Virus record (IMG/VR): IMGVR_UViG_3300006793_000018 | Coordinates: 26,301 to 90,300 of that record | From: a virus | Length of the DNA stretch: 64,000 bases | Strand: one strand, 5' to 3' | Shown here: piece by piece, positions 9,138 through 17,861 of the stretch | Position numbering within the stretch: the stretch's first letter is position 1 | Layout of the letters: each line of letters begins with the position of its first letter | Program-made: the position numbers and the translations under genes | The notes under the pieces: model-generated | The model's input: only the letters and a program-made list of their open reading frames with translations | The model's database searches: none | What the model was told of the DNA's origin: nothing

Positions 9138-9574
9138 TGGCAAAGGATGCAATTGAGTCGATCCGTGATCTGCTGAATGCCCAATGGAACCTTTCTCCAA
9201 AGCCTTCGATTGAAGACATTGCTGTTCTTGATCGGGGCGAGGGAAAGCGAACTCGTCTTCAAGACCAAGACGTGATCCGTATTTTTGAAACCGCTCACAA
9301 TGAAGCGCAACCAGAATTGTTGTTTGACTTTGTAAATATCCATGTCAATTTAACCATCGATGTTCGTACATCAAAGGGGAGAAAGAGACTGGGCGCACTT
9401 CGAGATGAGGTTCGGCGGATCATCCATAAGTTCCGAAAGGGCAATGGAAACGACTTTGACAGGGTTATCTTCAAGACGAGAACCGATTTGTCGGATCGTA
9501 GCAAGGGGTTATTCCGATACACACTTCAAGCAGAAGTTATCACATTCAGCGAAGTTCTGGAAACAATCACATAA
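9137..9574 (+). CDS. Tail terminator / tail completion-like protein
   Basis: 145 residues starting at ATG 9137, with a GTG just before it and AAGGAGGTTATGT upstream. The segment VNLTIDVRTSKGRKRLG then LRDEVRRIIHKFRKG, followed by two long strands (FRYTLQAEVITFSEV), fits the alpha/beta tail-terminator fold that caps the tube at the head end. The order (adaptor, small neck protein, this gene, tail tube) is the canonical one. Assignment is by gene order and secondary-structure pattern. Confidence 0.6.
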   Translation: MAKDAIESIRDLLNAQWNLSPKPSIEDIAVLDRGEGKRTRLQDQDVIRIFETAHNEAQPELLFDFVNIHVNLTIDVRTSKGRKRLGALRDEVRRIIHKFRKGNGNDFDRVIFKTRTDLSDRSKGLFRYTLQAEVITFSEVLETIT

Positions 9575-9588
9575 AATGAGGCGATAAA

Positions 9589-11745
9589 ATGGTGAACACG
9601 ATATTCAAGGGCGACATTGCAGAAGTGTCATGGGGCAAAGAGACTGGATTGATTGCAACAGGAGATACAACGACTGATGGATGGGCGTCCTCCGCCCCAG
9701 TTGGAAACACCAGTTTGATCACAATTGGATCAGATGCACCTTGGGTGGCAACGGGTCCAGTCCTCCTAATTCCAGAGAATGCTTTGGTCGGCTGTGTTAT
9801 GACAATCAGCGCGGGCGGGAATTTTGCTTCCGATGATTTTGCAACCACCCGTCGAACCTACTACATCATTGCAAGTGATCAATCGGCAGGTACAATCACG
9901 GTTCAACCTGCATTGGTAAGTGGCACAGCAATCGCAGCAGCAAATGATGTGATGAAAATTCATTCCATCCGCTGCCCAACATTTGACTCTGCAACTCAAG
10001 TTCGCACGGATCAATTCTTTGGACTCCTTGATTCTTTCAGCCTCCCTGAGCCTGAGATTGATGTTCGACAGCAACACATCATCGGCATGGGTCGAGATGT
10101 GAACGTCCTTACAAGCGGCAAAGAAACCCTCGCTGGAGGAAGCATGTCGCTTAACGCTCACACCCTCCGCTGGTTGAAATACGCACTTGGGGGCGTTAGT
10201 TCTCGATCAAACAATGGAGAGTTATCTCACGCCACAGTCGCAAATACAATCCTAACCGCTCGACCTCTTCATCTCAAAGATGCAGTTGCAACCCTTTTAC
10301 AGTGTACCGCTCAAGTGGTTGGAGCAACAGGAGTTGACACAATTACGGCAATTGCAGGTACGGCCATGACTGGTTTGGGTGTTGATAAGGCTGGCAAGAA
10401 TTTGTTGATCGGTTTGACTTCATCAACTCATGCCACTCCAACAAGCATCACACTTGGAGCCGCTTATACGACGGTTCACGATCAAGTCTCTGCTGATGGC
10501 GGCATATTCAAGCACGTCAGCACAGGAGGTGCTTTGACATACGGATCATACACTGAACTTGTAGGAGCGAATGTTAATGGTTGCTTGGACATTGATACAG
10601 GTGCGGTCAATAACGCCCGAACCGATGGTACGCTCGCCCTGCTTCCAGCGATCACGGCAAGCATCGCAATCGATGACATTCGAGTAAAGGTCGGAACGAC
10701 CACGGCGGCAAAATTCACGGCTGGCGAATATATCGGAATCATTGACAAAAATAGCCATTCCATACCTGGTGCTGATGCAACTTTGCCTACGGTATTCAAG
10801 CATGAAATCCGAAGAGTCATCGCAGCGGTTGGTGATTATGTCTATGTTGAGGAACCATTCCTTTTCGCACACACTCTTGACGAATGTGGAGTCGAGAGGC
10901 TTTCATATCTCGATGACGATAAGCGAGGAAGCCCTCACATTGATTCAACCACCAAGGAATTGAAGAATGGCGTATCTCACACCATGTTTGGTGGCACTCG
11001 TTTGCCAACTTTCATGATTGAGCAATCATTCCGATCAACGGATGAAAGCCCAGGAACAAATCAGTTGCTCCGACTGTATAACGGTTGCAAAATTGAATCA
11101 GCAACTGTCAATGCAAACAGCGAGGGTGAATTGAAAATGGATCTATCCTACGAAGCAACTCGGCACTACACCGATACTGGCGGAGATATGGTTCCACATC
11201 GTATGTTTGAAACAACTGCAAACACAGCAGCAAATCGTAAAGTGAGTGGAATCGCTGTCAATGGTGAAAAGCCGTATCTGTTCCAAGACATTTCAATTGA
11301 GGTCTTTGGCGCACCAGTTCTCCGTGGCACTCAATTTGAGTTCCAGATCACAAACGGAAATGAAGCAAGGCATTACATCCGTGGGTATGAAGGGAGCGCA
11401 TCGGATTCCGATCATGTCCAATTGGGAAGCACCTCAACAGCATTTGAGATCACAGAATCAAAGAGAGCATACGCCTTCCGGTTCTCAGCCATCGTTGAAG
11501 ACGACCGACTCTGGGAGCAAGTTCGCACTCGAAAGCACCATCTCAACTCAAATGACATTGTTCTTCGCTTGAAGAAACGAGGATCACACGCTACGAGGGA
11601 ATCGGCAACCATCACCCTCGAAGACTACACCATCGTGAAAGCAGATCACCAAGTACCTGATGACAAAGGAGCCGTCATTGTTGAAGTTGATTTGCTTGTG
11701 CGCCATCTTAAAGTGGAAGAGAACTCACCTTATTTGGCACTTTGA
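9589..11745 (+). CDS. Major tail tube-like protein, enlarged
   Basis: 718 residues. The gene lies between the tail terminator and the tail chaperones, the usual place for the tube protein. The N-terminal portion (DIAEVSWGKETGL; FGLLDSFSLPEPEIDV; HTLRWLKYALGG) has the layout of long-tailed-phage tube proteins. The C-terminal half (EVFGAPVLRGTQFEFQITN, then ATITLEDYTIVKADHQVPD) returns to a beta-sandwich pattern. The middle (about residues 220-430) is a beta-rich insertion that could project outside the tube. Typical tube proteins have 150-400 residues, so this one is about twice the usual size. Confidence 0.65.
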   Translation: MVNTIFKGDIAEVSWGKETGLIATGDTTTDGWASSAPVGNTSLITIGSDAPWVATGPVLLIPENALVGCVMTISAGGNFASDDFATTRRTYYIIASDQSAGTITVQPALVSGTAIAAANDVMKIHSIRCPTFDSATQVRTDQFFGLLDSFSLPEPEIDVRQQHIIGMGRDVNVLTSGKETLAGGSMSLNAHTLRWLKYALGGVSSRSNNGELSHATVANTILTARPLHLKDAVATLLQCTAQVVGATGVDTITAIAGTAMTGLGVDKAGKNLLIGLTSSTHATPTSITLGAAYTTVHDQVSADGGIFKHVSTGGALTYGSYTELVGANVNGCLDIDTGAVNNARTDGTLALLPAITASIAIDDIRVKVGTTTAAKFTAGEYIGIIDKNSHSIPGADATLPTVFKHEIRRVIAAVGDYVYVEEPFLFAHTLDECGVERLSYLDDDKRGSPHIDSTTKELKNGVSHTMFGGTRLPTFMIEQSFRSTDESPGTNQLLRLYNGCKIESATVNANSEGELKMDLSYEATRHYTDTGGDMVPHRMFETTANTAANRKVSGIAVNGEKPYLFQDISIEVFGAPVLRGTQFEFQITNGNEARHYIRGYEGSASDSDHVQLGSTSTAFEITESKRAYAFRFSAIVEDDRLWEQVRTRKHHLNSNDIVLRLKKRGSHATRESATITLEDYTIVKADHQVPDDKGAVIVEVDLLVRHLKVEENSPYLAL

Positions 11746-11784
11746 TAGTGAGCCTTTAAGACAAATACAGGACAGGGATTTATC

Positions 11785-12153
11785 ATGCGAATTGTAGGAT
11801 TTGTGATGTTTAATGGGCAGAGAGTACCAGTTGACTGGTCAATTGTAGGAACTAAGATCGAACACGGAGTCGGCTTAAGTGCAGATAATGTTCAAATGTT
11901 CATCAATCTTCCAACTTATGTTGATGAATCAGGAGAAGGATTGGCTCAGGCTGTTGAAGAAGTTGTATCGACCACATCAGGAAAATATGGCGATATGCTT
12001 GTGAACGATCTTCGTGTGATGTTGAGTCAAAGAGATCTCCCCACATACGGCAACAAAACAGACTTAATTGCACGTTTGGTCAAAGACGATGCAACCCCAG
12101 TTGTTGAAGAAGTATCAACTACCGAAGAGGTGAGCGATGATGGCGAAGCGTGA
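11785..12153 (+). CDS. Small SAP-domain protein of the tail module
   Basis: 122 residues. The N-terminal 60 residues form a small strand-rich unit (RIVGFVMFNGQRVPVDWSIVG). Residues 75-105 (LVNDLRVMLSQRDLP then NKTDLIARLVKDD) form a SAP/HeH-type helix-loop-helix, and an acidic tail follows. The layout (beta domain, linker, SAP) is the same as that of the product at 5607, suggesting duplication or a shared tether. The gene overlaps the start of the tail chaperone by 14 bp. Function unknown. Confidence 0.6.
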   Translation: MRIVGFVMFNGQRVPVDWSIVGTKIEHGVGLSADNVQMFINLPTYVDESGEGLAQAVEEVVSTTSGKYGDMLVNDLRVMLSQRDLPTYGNKTDLIARLVKDDATPVVEEVSTTEEVSDDGEA

Positions 12154-12496
12154 TGCCTTCATCCTCAGCAATACTCCGACTGAACATCTCCTTGAAACTC
12201 CAATGGGGGAATTGGTCGTTTATGTCAAGCAACTTTCTTGGGTTGAACAGCAAGACGCTATGTCTCGCTTTGTTTCTTTCAAAACAGACTCCGAAGGAGT
12301 TGTTGCACCAGACATCGATTTGGGCGGATATTGGCGGTATGTTTTGACCAACTGTGTGGTCGAAACCGAACCCGCCCTTTCTAAGAAAGATCTTCTAAAC
12401 TTGCACCCCGATGTAGGAAATGCAATCCGAACCGTACTACCTGATCTCAATCAAATTATTGGTCAATTTGCAGGTGGCGTTAGCCCTTTGGAGTAG
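12140..12496 (+). CDS. Tail assembly chaperone, G-like part
   Basis: 118 residues, preceding the tape-measure gene as in lambda (G/GT). The start ATG lies six bases after GAGGTGA; an ATG immediately upstream (12137) is possible. The protein has an N-terminal strand region (HLLETPMGELVVYVKQLSW) and helices (WRYVLTNCVVE, LLNLHPDVGNAIRTVLPDL). Its last codons overlap a -1 slippery heptamer at 12484-12490, through which ribosomes would continue into the T-like reading frame. Chaperones of this class coat the tape measure during tail assembly and are absent from the virion. Confidence 0.75.
   Translation: MAKRDAFILSNTPTEHLLETPMGELVVYVKQLSWVEQQDAMSRFVSFKTDSEGVVAPDIDLGGYWRYVLTNCVVETEPALSKKDLLNLHPDVGNAIRTVLPDLNQIIGQFAGGVSPLE
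12484..12490 (+). promoter_or_regulatory. -1 programmed ribosomal frameshift slippery site CCCTTTG
   Basis: The zero frame reads C CCT TTG GAG TAG, which is a perfect X XXY YYZ heptamer (X=C, Y=T, Z=G). In the -1 frame a TAG stop lies at 12481-12483, directly before it. The zero-frame TAG is at 12494-12496. A switch between the two frames is therefore possible only within 12484-12493, exactly where the heptamer lies. The downstream frame has no good independent start: its TTG at 12508 is only two or three bases from GAGG. Lambda-type phages use the same strategy with various heptamers. Confidence 0.8.
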
Positions 12497-12846
12497 GGTA
12501 CGAGGATTTGGTTGCTTTTCTTGATGAAGATCTGCCAGAAGAGGATCGGCCTCAACTCAATCTTTCCCAAGCAACCATTTTATCGTACCAAGCAATTACA
12601 TTCGCCCTTGGAACGCATTTCAACTGCCCCCCCCATTTTTGGGATGATCAGCCTCCAGATCGGGTTCTGCTCGATTACATGATTGTGCGAGCAGCCGCAG
12701 ATAAGAAGGCGGAGATGCTCGAACGGATGAAGAAACAGGCAGAAAGGCAAATGAAACACGGAAGAGGCAATAAGGGGCAACCACTACGCACAACAAGCGA
12801 TGCCGACTTCTTTGAGCGTCATAATCAAAAAATAAGTGGTGATTAA
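12484..12846 (+). CDS. Tail assembly chaperone, T-like part reached by -1 frameshift
   Basis: In the -1 frame the product reads PFGVGYEDLVAFLDED and continues for about 120 residues to the stop at 12844-12846, giving a G-T fusion of about 235 residues. It contains helices (LNLSQATILSYQAITFALG, DYMIVRAAADKKAEMLERM) and a basic tail, as in tape-measure-binding T domains. The tape-measure gene begins inside its last codons (GTG at 12836/12839). Free initiation at TTG 12508 cannot be excluded but lacks a properly spaced ribosome site. Confidence 0.75.
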   Translation, partial: PFGVGYEDLVAFLDEDLPEEDRPQLNLSQATILSYQAITFALGTHFNCPPHFWDDQPPDRVLLDYMIVRAAADKKAEMLERMKKQAERQMKHGRGNKGQPLRTTSDADFFERHNQKISGD

Positions 12847-14269
12847 GATCGGACAACTTGACGAATATGTTTCATCTCTCGCTAAGATGAATGTTCTCAA
12901 CAAGAAAAACGCAAAATCAGCAAATCTTCTCAACATTCAATACAAACTGATGCAAAAGACATTTGGCCCATTTTTAGATCTGTTTATCGACACCAAAAAC
13001 ACATTTGAAACTGCCAAAGAAGTGCTTCCTAAATTCACCGACGAGGTGGAAAAGGTGGGAGAGGCTGTTGAGGTGGCAATGGGTCCAATTGGGTTGATGT
13101 TGAAGGCAATTCGTATGATGAACACTTCTATGATCATGATCTTAGGTATTTTTGCCGCCGTTGGTGCTGCGGTATATTTGCTTTCGTCTTACGTAGGAGA
13201 GGGCGCAGGGAATTTTGAAATTCTCAACAAAGTCGGTGAAGCATCTAAGGGATTATTCGCAGCGATCAAGGATACTTTTGACACACTAATGGGGGCGTTA
13301 GGAGGATTTGATTTTGAAGGCACAGCAACAGTTGTGTTGGCAGGTTTGCAGGGAATTTTTGATGGTTTAGGGATGATCCTGATCGTATTTATCACTCTTT
13401 ACACAGAGATTATATTGGGAATTGGCACAATCGTACAAAAGATGGAGGAAGCAGGTATGATCCAAAGAATAATCGATTCAATTGGGGTTTTGGTCGGCTC
13501 AGTTGCTGTTGCTTTTGGGTTCATCTTCTCGGCTCTTGATGAGACTGGATTTACCTTTGAAGACTTACTCGACGGTATTCGCTCGTCGTTTGACATGGTG
13601 ATCAAATTTCTTTTCAGTAGCGGCCTCATTGAATTTGTAGTGAGGGTGATCGAACTGATTTCGGCTGTTTGGTCAATTATTATCGTTGTTTTTGGCGCAC
13701 TTGTGTCGATATACATCAAAGTGTGGGCGAGACTCGGACCTCCGATGGTTAGGTTCGTCCTTGCTGTATTCGCATTCTTGGATCCAATTGTTCGGATTGT
13801 CACAGGGATTTTAGGGGTGATTATGGACAAAGTGATGCAATTGATTACTTGGTTATTGCCGTATTTCTCCGCAGGAATGGGTACGCTCATGGAAACACTT
13901 GAACCCATCATCGATAAGGTCGCATGGCTGATAGACGGAATTAGTTCCGTGGTCAGTAGCGTTGGTGGCAAGATAAGCGGTGCTGCTGACTACTTGGGAT
14001 TCAGCGATGGTGGAGTAGCAAGCGGTCCATCCAGTGGCTATCCGGTAGCATTACATGGAACAGAAGCAGTTGTTCCACTTCCTGACGGGCGAACGATCCC
14101 TGTTTCGATAAAAGGCGACATGGGCGGTGGAGGAAGCACAAATAACATCACCATTAACGTCAGCGGAGGAGGCAATGCAAAGGAGATTGCAAAGGCTGTT
14201 AGTGAGGAAGTTAGCAAGGTCATGCGAACCAAATCACGTGGCAATTCCTACACAAGGGGCGTGATTTGA
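12836..14269 (+). CDS. Tail tape measure protein
   Basis: 477 residues, starting at GTG 12836 or 12839 within the end of the T-like gene. It contains several long hydrophobic segments (about residues 95-120, 165-200, 215-235, 265-300 and 300-345), typical of tape measures. Its C-terminus has the common pattern DGGVASGPSSGYPVALHG then TEAVVPLPDGRTIPV and a Gly/Asn-rich stretch. By the usual 0.15 nm per residue it would set a tail of roughly 70 nm, which is short. The position after G/GT and before the distal tail genes supports the call. Confidence 0.85.
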   Translation: MVIKIGQLDEYVSSLAKMNVLNKKNAKSANLLNIQYKLMQKTFGPFLDLFIDTKNTFETAKEVLPKFTDEVEKVGEAVEVAMGPIGLMLKAIRMMNTSMIMILGIFAAVGAAVYLLSSYVGEGAGNFEILNKVGEASKGLFAAIKDTFDTLMGALGGFDFEGTATVVLAGLQGIFDGLGMILIVFITLYTEIILGIGTIVQKMEEAGMIQRIIDSIGVLVGSVAVAFGFIFSALDETGFTFEDLLDGIRSSFDMVIKFLFSSGLIEFVVRVIELISAVWSIIIVVFGALVSIYIKVWARLGPPMVRFVLAVFAFLDPIVRIVTGILGVIMDKVMQLITWLLPYFSAGMGTLMETLEPIIDKVAWLIDGISSVVSSVGGKISGAADYLGFSDGGVASGPSSGYPVALHGTEAVVPLPDGRTIPVSIKGDMGGGGSTNNITINVSGGGNAKEIAKAVSEEVSKVMRTKSRGNSYTRGVI

Positions 14270-15519
14270 TGCCAATGATCCAATTGATCCGTCGTGATGG
14301 AGGGGTTGTTGAACTGGAAGCGACTAATATCTCCTTATCAGTTCAAAGAAACATTATCGGTCCTCACCCGATCCCTCTGTTAGCCACACGTGCAGCCTTA
14401 GACCTGAACACTCCATCTCTCGCCATCACCGTTGAAGGAGTGATTAGTGATGACGAAAAACCAACCCCTGGTGTTGGAGCAAACATGAGCATAGATTTGT
14501 CACTGGCATTTGGCGCAGCAGGTGCAACTTCTTGGTGTGGATCATTGAATTTGCTTTGGAGCGCAATGATTGACGAGATGGAGGATGTCGTTATTTCTTT
14601 CCGCACAAAGGGTCAAGTTGATGCCGGTTTGGGTGAAAAAAATCAATTGTTTTTGAAGAACGGTAGCGCATCAAACGTCGTTGACACCACCAGCATCATT
14701 TACACGGACATATCCTCGACCACTAATACCAGCACCCTTTCAACTGCGATTCAAAATGCTTTGAATGGATCGAGCATCAAGGTCGATGGAATTACAACTG
14801 CATTTACGAACGTTTGTACCGTATCTTCTAAGGCAGGACAAGCAGCATCGATTTCGTTTGAAACTCAAAATGGATCATCAGGAGCATACGCAAATGAATT
14901 GATTGAGATTGGAAACGATGTAGTGGGTGAATCAGGAAACATACTCGTCGTGGTTGAGAAAAGTGCGTCAGCAAGTTCTCAGTCTTGGACAAATCAATTC
15001 TTCGTATCTAACATGCGTGGTGGAGTGGATCCTGTTAAATTGACAAGAGGAGATAAATTGCAAGATCTTCTCAACATGATTGTCAACCCAAGTGTGGGCG
15101 GGGGATTGATTAGCCCACAAGTTTTGGCAGGTTCAATGATTGATTTGCCAAATTCAATAGCGTCAGTTGATTCATCACAGTTCTTAAACATTGGAAATGC
15201 AAAAGCCGTGAGAAAATATATTGTGGGGATCAGAATCCCTTACGAATCCCTTGCATCTTCCGTTAGTGGGAATCGAGAGTTGAGGCAATTTTTGATACCT
15301 TCGGGACCTGGCACTGATATTTCTTCTAACTCGAATACTGAGATTTACGATCCGTTTGAAACAATCAACAACAAGACTGTTCGCCCAAGTCCTTTCACCA
15401 ATCAAGGGGTCGCAATCCCTGCCGTGGTTAGCACCTTTGATCCTGGTTATGAGGCCGGTGATTCTGTCTGGAACTACTCTCTCACCATGCTCCCAGTTGA
15501 ACAATTGATCGGGTTGTGA
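14269..15519 (+). CDS. Distal tail-like protein
   Basis: About 416 residues; ATG 14269 overlaps the stop of the tape measure (TGATG). The N-terminus (MIQLIRRDGGVVELEA) and the Thr/Ser/Asn-rich beta character fit a distal tail or baseplate component, and it is the first gene after the tape measure, where Dit-like proteins are encoded. Residues 125-235 resemble an inserted Ser/Thr-rich beta domain. No diagnostic motif was seen, so the name rests on position. Confidence 0.5.
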   Translation: MPMIQLIRRDGGVVELEATNISLSVQRNIIGPHPIPLLATRAALDLNTPSLAITVEGVISDDEKPTPGVGANMSIDLSLAFGAAGATSWCGSLNLLWSAMIDEMEDVVISFRTKGQVDAGLGEKNQLFLKNGSASNVVDTTSIIYTDISSTTNTSTLSTAIQNALNGSSIKVDGITTAFTNVCTVSSKAGQAASISFETQNGSSGAYANELIEIGNDVVGESGNILVVVEKSASASSQSWTNQFFVSNMRGGVDPVKLTRGDKLQDLLNMIVNPSVGGGLISPQVLAGSMIDLPNSIASVDSSQFLNIGNAKAVRKYIVGIRIPYESLASSVSGNRELRQFLIPSGPGTDISSNSNTEIYDPFETINNKTVRPSPFTNQGVAIPAVVSTFDPGYEAGDSVWNYSLTMLPVEQLIGL

Positions 15520-15524
15520 GATAC

Positions 15525-17861
15525 ATGGCAATGCACACTCTTCGTTCAAAGGCAATCCGATTTAACGGATTTACAGACGGTATTGTGGTTCCAACAGGCC
15601 AGTTCAAAGAAAGCGGAATCAACTTGCTTAGGCCCACATACAGCGGATCAATAAATACAACGAAGAGCCATGCGACCAAGATCGGAAGAATACATTTTCC
15701 GGCTGAGAGCAACCCTTTGAACGCCATATTAGGACCGTTCACCATTGAAGCGTTTATCGTTCCCAATTATGGCGGAACAGTTGTTTCAAAGCCAGGGTGT
15801 TTCTCTTTGAAAGTCGGAGATCCGTTCAAGAATGCGCCCATAGAATTCAGTGTTAATTGCATAGGGCGTGTATTTACAGTTGCTACTGCTTTTGACATCA
15901 ACGTTCTTCTCGAATCTCATTCTGGCACATACTCTGGAGGGCAGCACAAACCAAGCGATCTAACCGAAGGAGCGCAGCCTTTGATGATGGTTTCCGCACA
16001 GTTCACTGGGGATGAGATGAAGATTTTTGTCAATGGAAATTTGGTTGCTTCCCTGAATCTTATTGAAAATCGTATTTTGGACAATGTTTCATCCGATCTC
16101 TTCATTGGAGGGAGAGGAGGCGAATACAGAGGATTGATTGAGAGTGTTCGTATTTCAAGAGGCATCATAGAGCCTTCCGTACAACCTTTCTTTGTCCAAG
16201 ATCAAACAATTGGTTTTTGGGATTTTAATGATGAGATTCACATGCCGAATGTGCATTTCTTCAACAATCGAAATGAAACGGCTGGATCTCAAGGAAGGGA
16301 CTCTTCTGTCTTTACCTCGCTACTCGAAATTCCAATGGTCATGCTTGGGTATGATTTTCAAAATATCAATGATTATGGCTATTTCAAGGTGTACGAACAT
16401 CCCGATCATGCATCAGGTAAAAACGATGAATACTCAGCCCTTGAAAGATTGGCATCTTACATCACAGGGCTTGATTTACCAGATGTAAAAAAGCAAACAT
16501 GGTATGCATCCAGTCTTAATGTCAACTCATCCACTTATGGATCAACAACGGGTTCGTTGGATTATTTAGGGGCTGATCGCATTCGACAGTCTTCATTGAA
16601 TGCGGTGATTAACCAATCGGGAACTCATCCCTTGACCGGACTTTCACAAACTGCAAGCGCACGTTTAGTTAATCTCAGCACTGGAAGTACGGTTGGAACA
16701 GCCGTTGTTTCGGATCTGGATCCTATGGTAAATCCGATTGAAAGAATACGAATTATTTCCTTAGATTTTGCAAATAATCGTATTGTTTGCCAGTCGGTCC
16801 ATTTGGTAAATGATGACACTGCGTCAGCAACTATTGAGAACAATCCCAAAGGTCAAGGTTTGATATTTGACCACGCAGATGGCACTCCTATTTGGCTCAC
16901 TTTGGGGAATGGAGATTTAATCATTGACCCTGGGAACAAAGACACATCTGCCGCTGTCGCAAATATGACTACTCGTCAAAAAGACGCATTCACACGTGCC
17001 GAATTTACTCAAGGACAACGATTTGAAGATCGAAGCAGGAACAGAAACACCGCTTACTTTTCATCGACTCAAAGCCGAATCACAACAGGTACTGCCGCAT
17101 CGATTTCAATCAATCCTGAACCCGATCCTCCAAAGGACAATTTGCTTATGTGGATCAATGTAGGGGCATTAACTGGAGTATCGGACGGAGCAACGGTTTC
17201 TTATCTTCCTGATCAAAGTGGGAATGATTTTTCACTTTATACGATAGGAACATGGGTGTATGAGGAAAATAGTGCTTCATTCAACTCCAAACCTGCTTTG
17301 AAATGCACATCTTCCGATGGGGCTTTGATGAACATCGGAACAAACGATGGAGAATCAAAGCAAATTATTCATGCAGGTACATCGTTCACAGCCTTTTGGC
17401 TTGTTTCAGCGCGTTACAGTGGAGCATATAATACTGATCTCATTGGGCAAAACGGAGGCTTGCCTAAGACATTTTTTGGCTTCGCAGCGTCTGCCGGAGG
17501 CTCCTTTTTGACCAACAACGGGATTACAACTACAAATGCATCCTCAACAAGCCTAAGCGAACCAGGTTTGTTCTCTGCAACATTCGATGCTACAACTACA
17601 AATATGACAGTTCACTACCACTCTGCGAACGAAACAACCTTTGTTGCTAAGATCACCGGACCCGTCAATTTTGATAACTCTCTCTTCACCATTTTTGGCC
17701 GTGGAGCATCATTCGATCCAGCCGCTAAAACGGGAACAGCGACGAACAAAATACTTCAACACAGCGAATTGGCAGAATTCATTCTTTACGAAAAGTCCAT
17801 GAATGACGCCGAAAGGCAACAAGTGCAGGGGTATTTCCTCGACAAATATACGGTGATATGA
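15525..17861 (+). CDS. Tail protein with two concanavalin/LamG-like domains
   Basis: About 778 residues from ATG 15525 (an in-frame GTG lies at 15516). Residues 1-235 form one LamG-like jelly roll (FTIEAFIVPNYGGTV, MKIFVNGNLVASLN, IESVRISRG, GFWDFNDEI). Residues 540-778 form a second (LLMWINVGALTG, SYLPDQSGNDFSLY, LAEFILYEKSMNDAERQQV, GYFLDKY). The second type occurs again in the 2508-residue protein at 22753. Such domains commonly bind glycans, so receptor or S-layer glycan recognition is a reasonable inference. The middle region is unrecognised. Confidence 0.7.
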   Translation: MAMHTLRSKAIRFNGFTDGIVVPTGQFKESGINLLRPTYSGSINTTKSHATKIGRIHFPAESNPLNAILGPFTIEAFIVPNYGGTVVSKPGCFSLKVGDPFKNAPIEFSVNCIGRVFTVATAFDINVLLESHSGTYSGGQHKPSDLTEGAQPLMMVSAQFTGDEMKIFVNGNLVASLNLIENRILDNVSSDLFIGGRGGEYRGLIESVRISRGIIEPSVQPFFVQDQTIGFWDFNDEIHMPNVHFFNNRNETAGSQGRDSSVFTSLLEIPMVMLGYDFQNINDYGYFKVYEHPDHASGKNDEYSALERLASYITGLDLPDVKKQTWYASSLNVNSSTYGSTTGSLDYLGADRIRQSSLNAVINQSGTHPLTGLSQTASARLVNLSTGSTVGTAVVSDLDPMVNPIERIRIISLDFANNRIVCQSVHLVNDDTASATIENNPKGQGLIFDHADGTPIWLTLGNGDLIIDPGNKDTSAAVANMTTRQKDAFTRAEFTQGQRFEDRSRNRNTAYFSSTQSRITTGTAASISINPEPDPPKDNLLMWINVGALTGVSDGATVSYLPDQSGNDFSLYTIGTWVYEENSASFNSKPALKCTSSDGALMNIGTNDGESKQIIHAGTSFTAFWLVSARYSGAYNTDLIGQNGGLPKTFFGFAASAGGSFLTNNGITTTNASSTSLSEPGLFSATFDATTTNMTVHYHSANETTFVAKITGPVNFDNSLFTIFGRGASFDPAAKTGTATNKILQHSELAEFILYEKSMNDAERQQVQGYFLDKYTVI

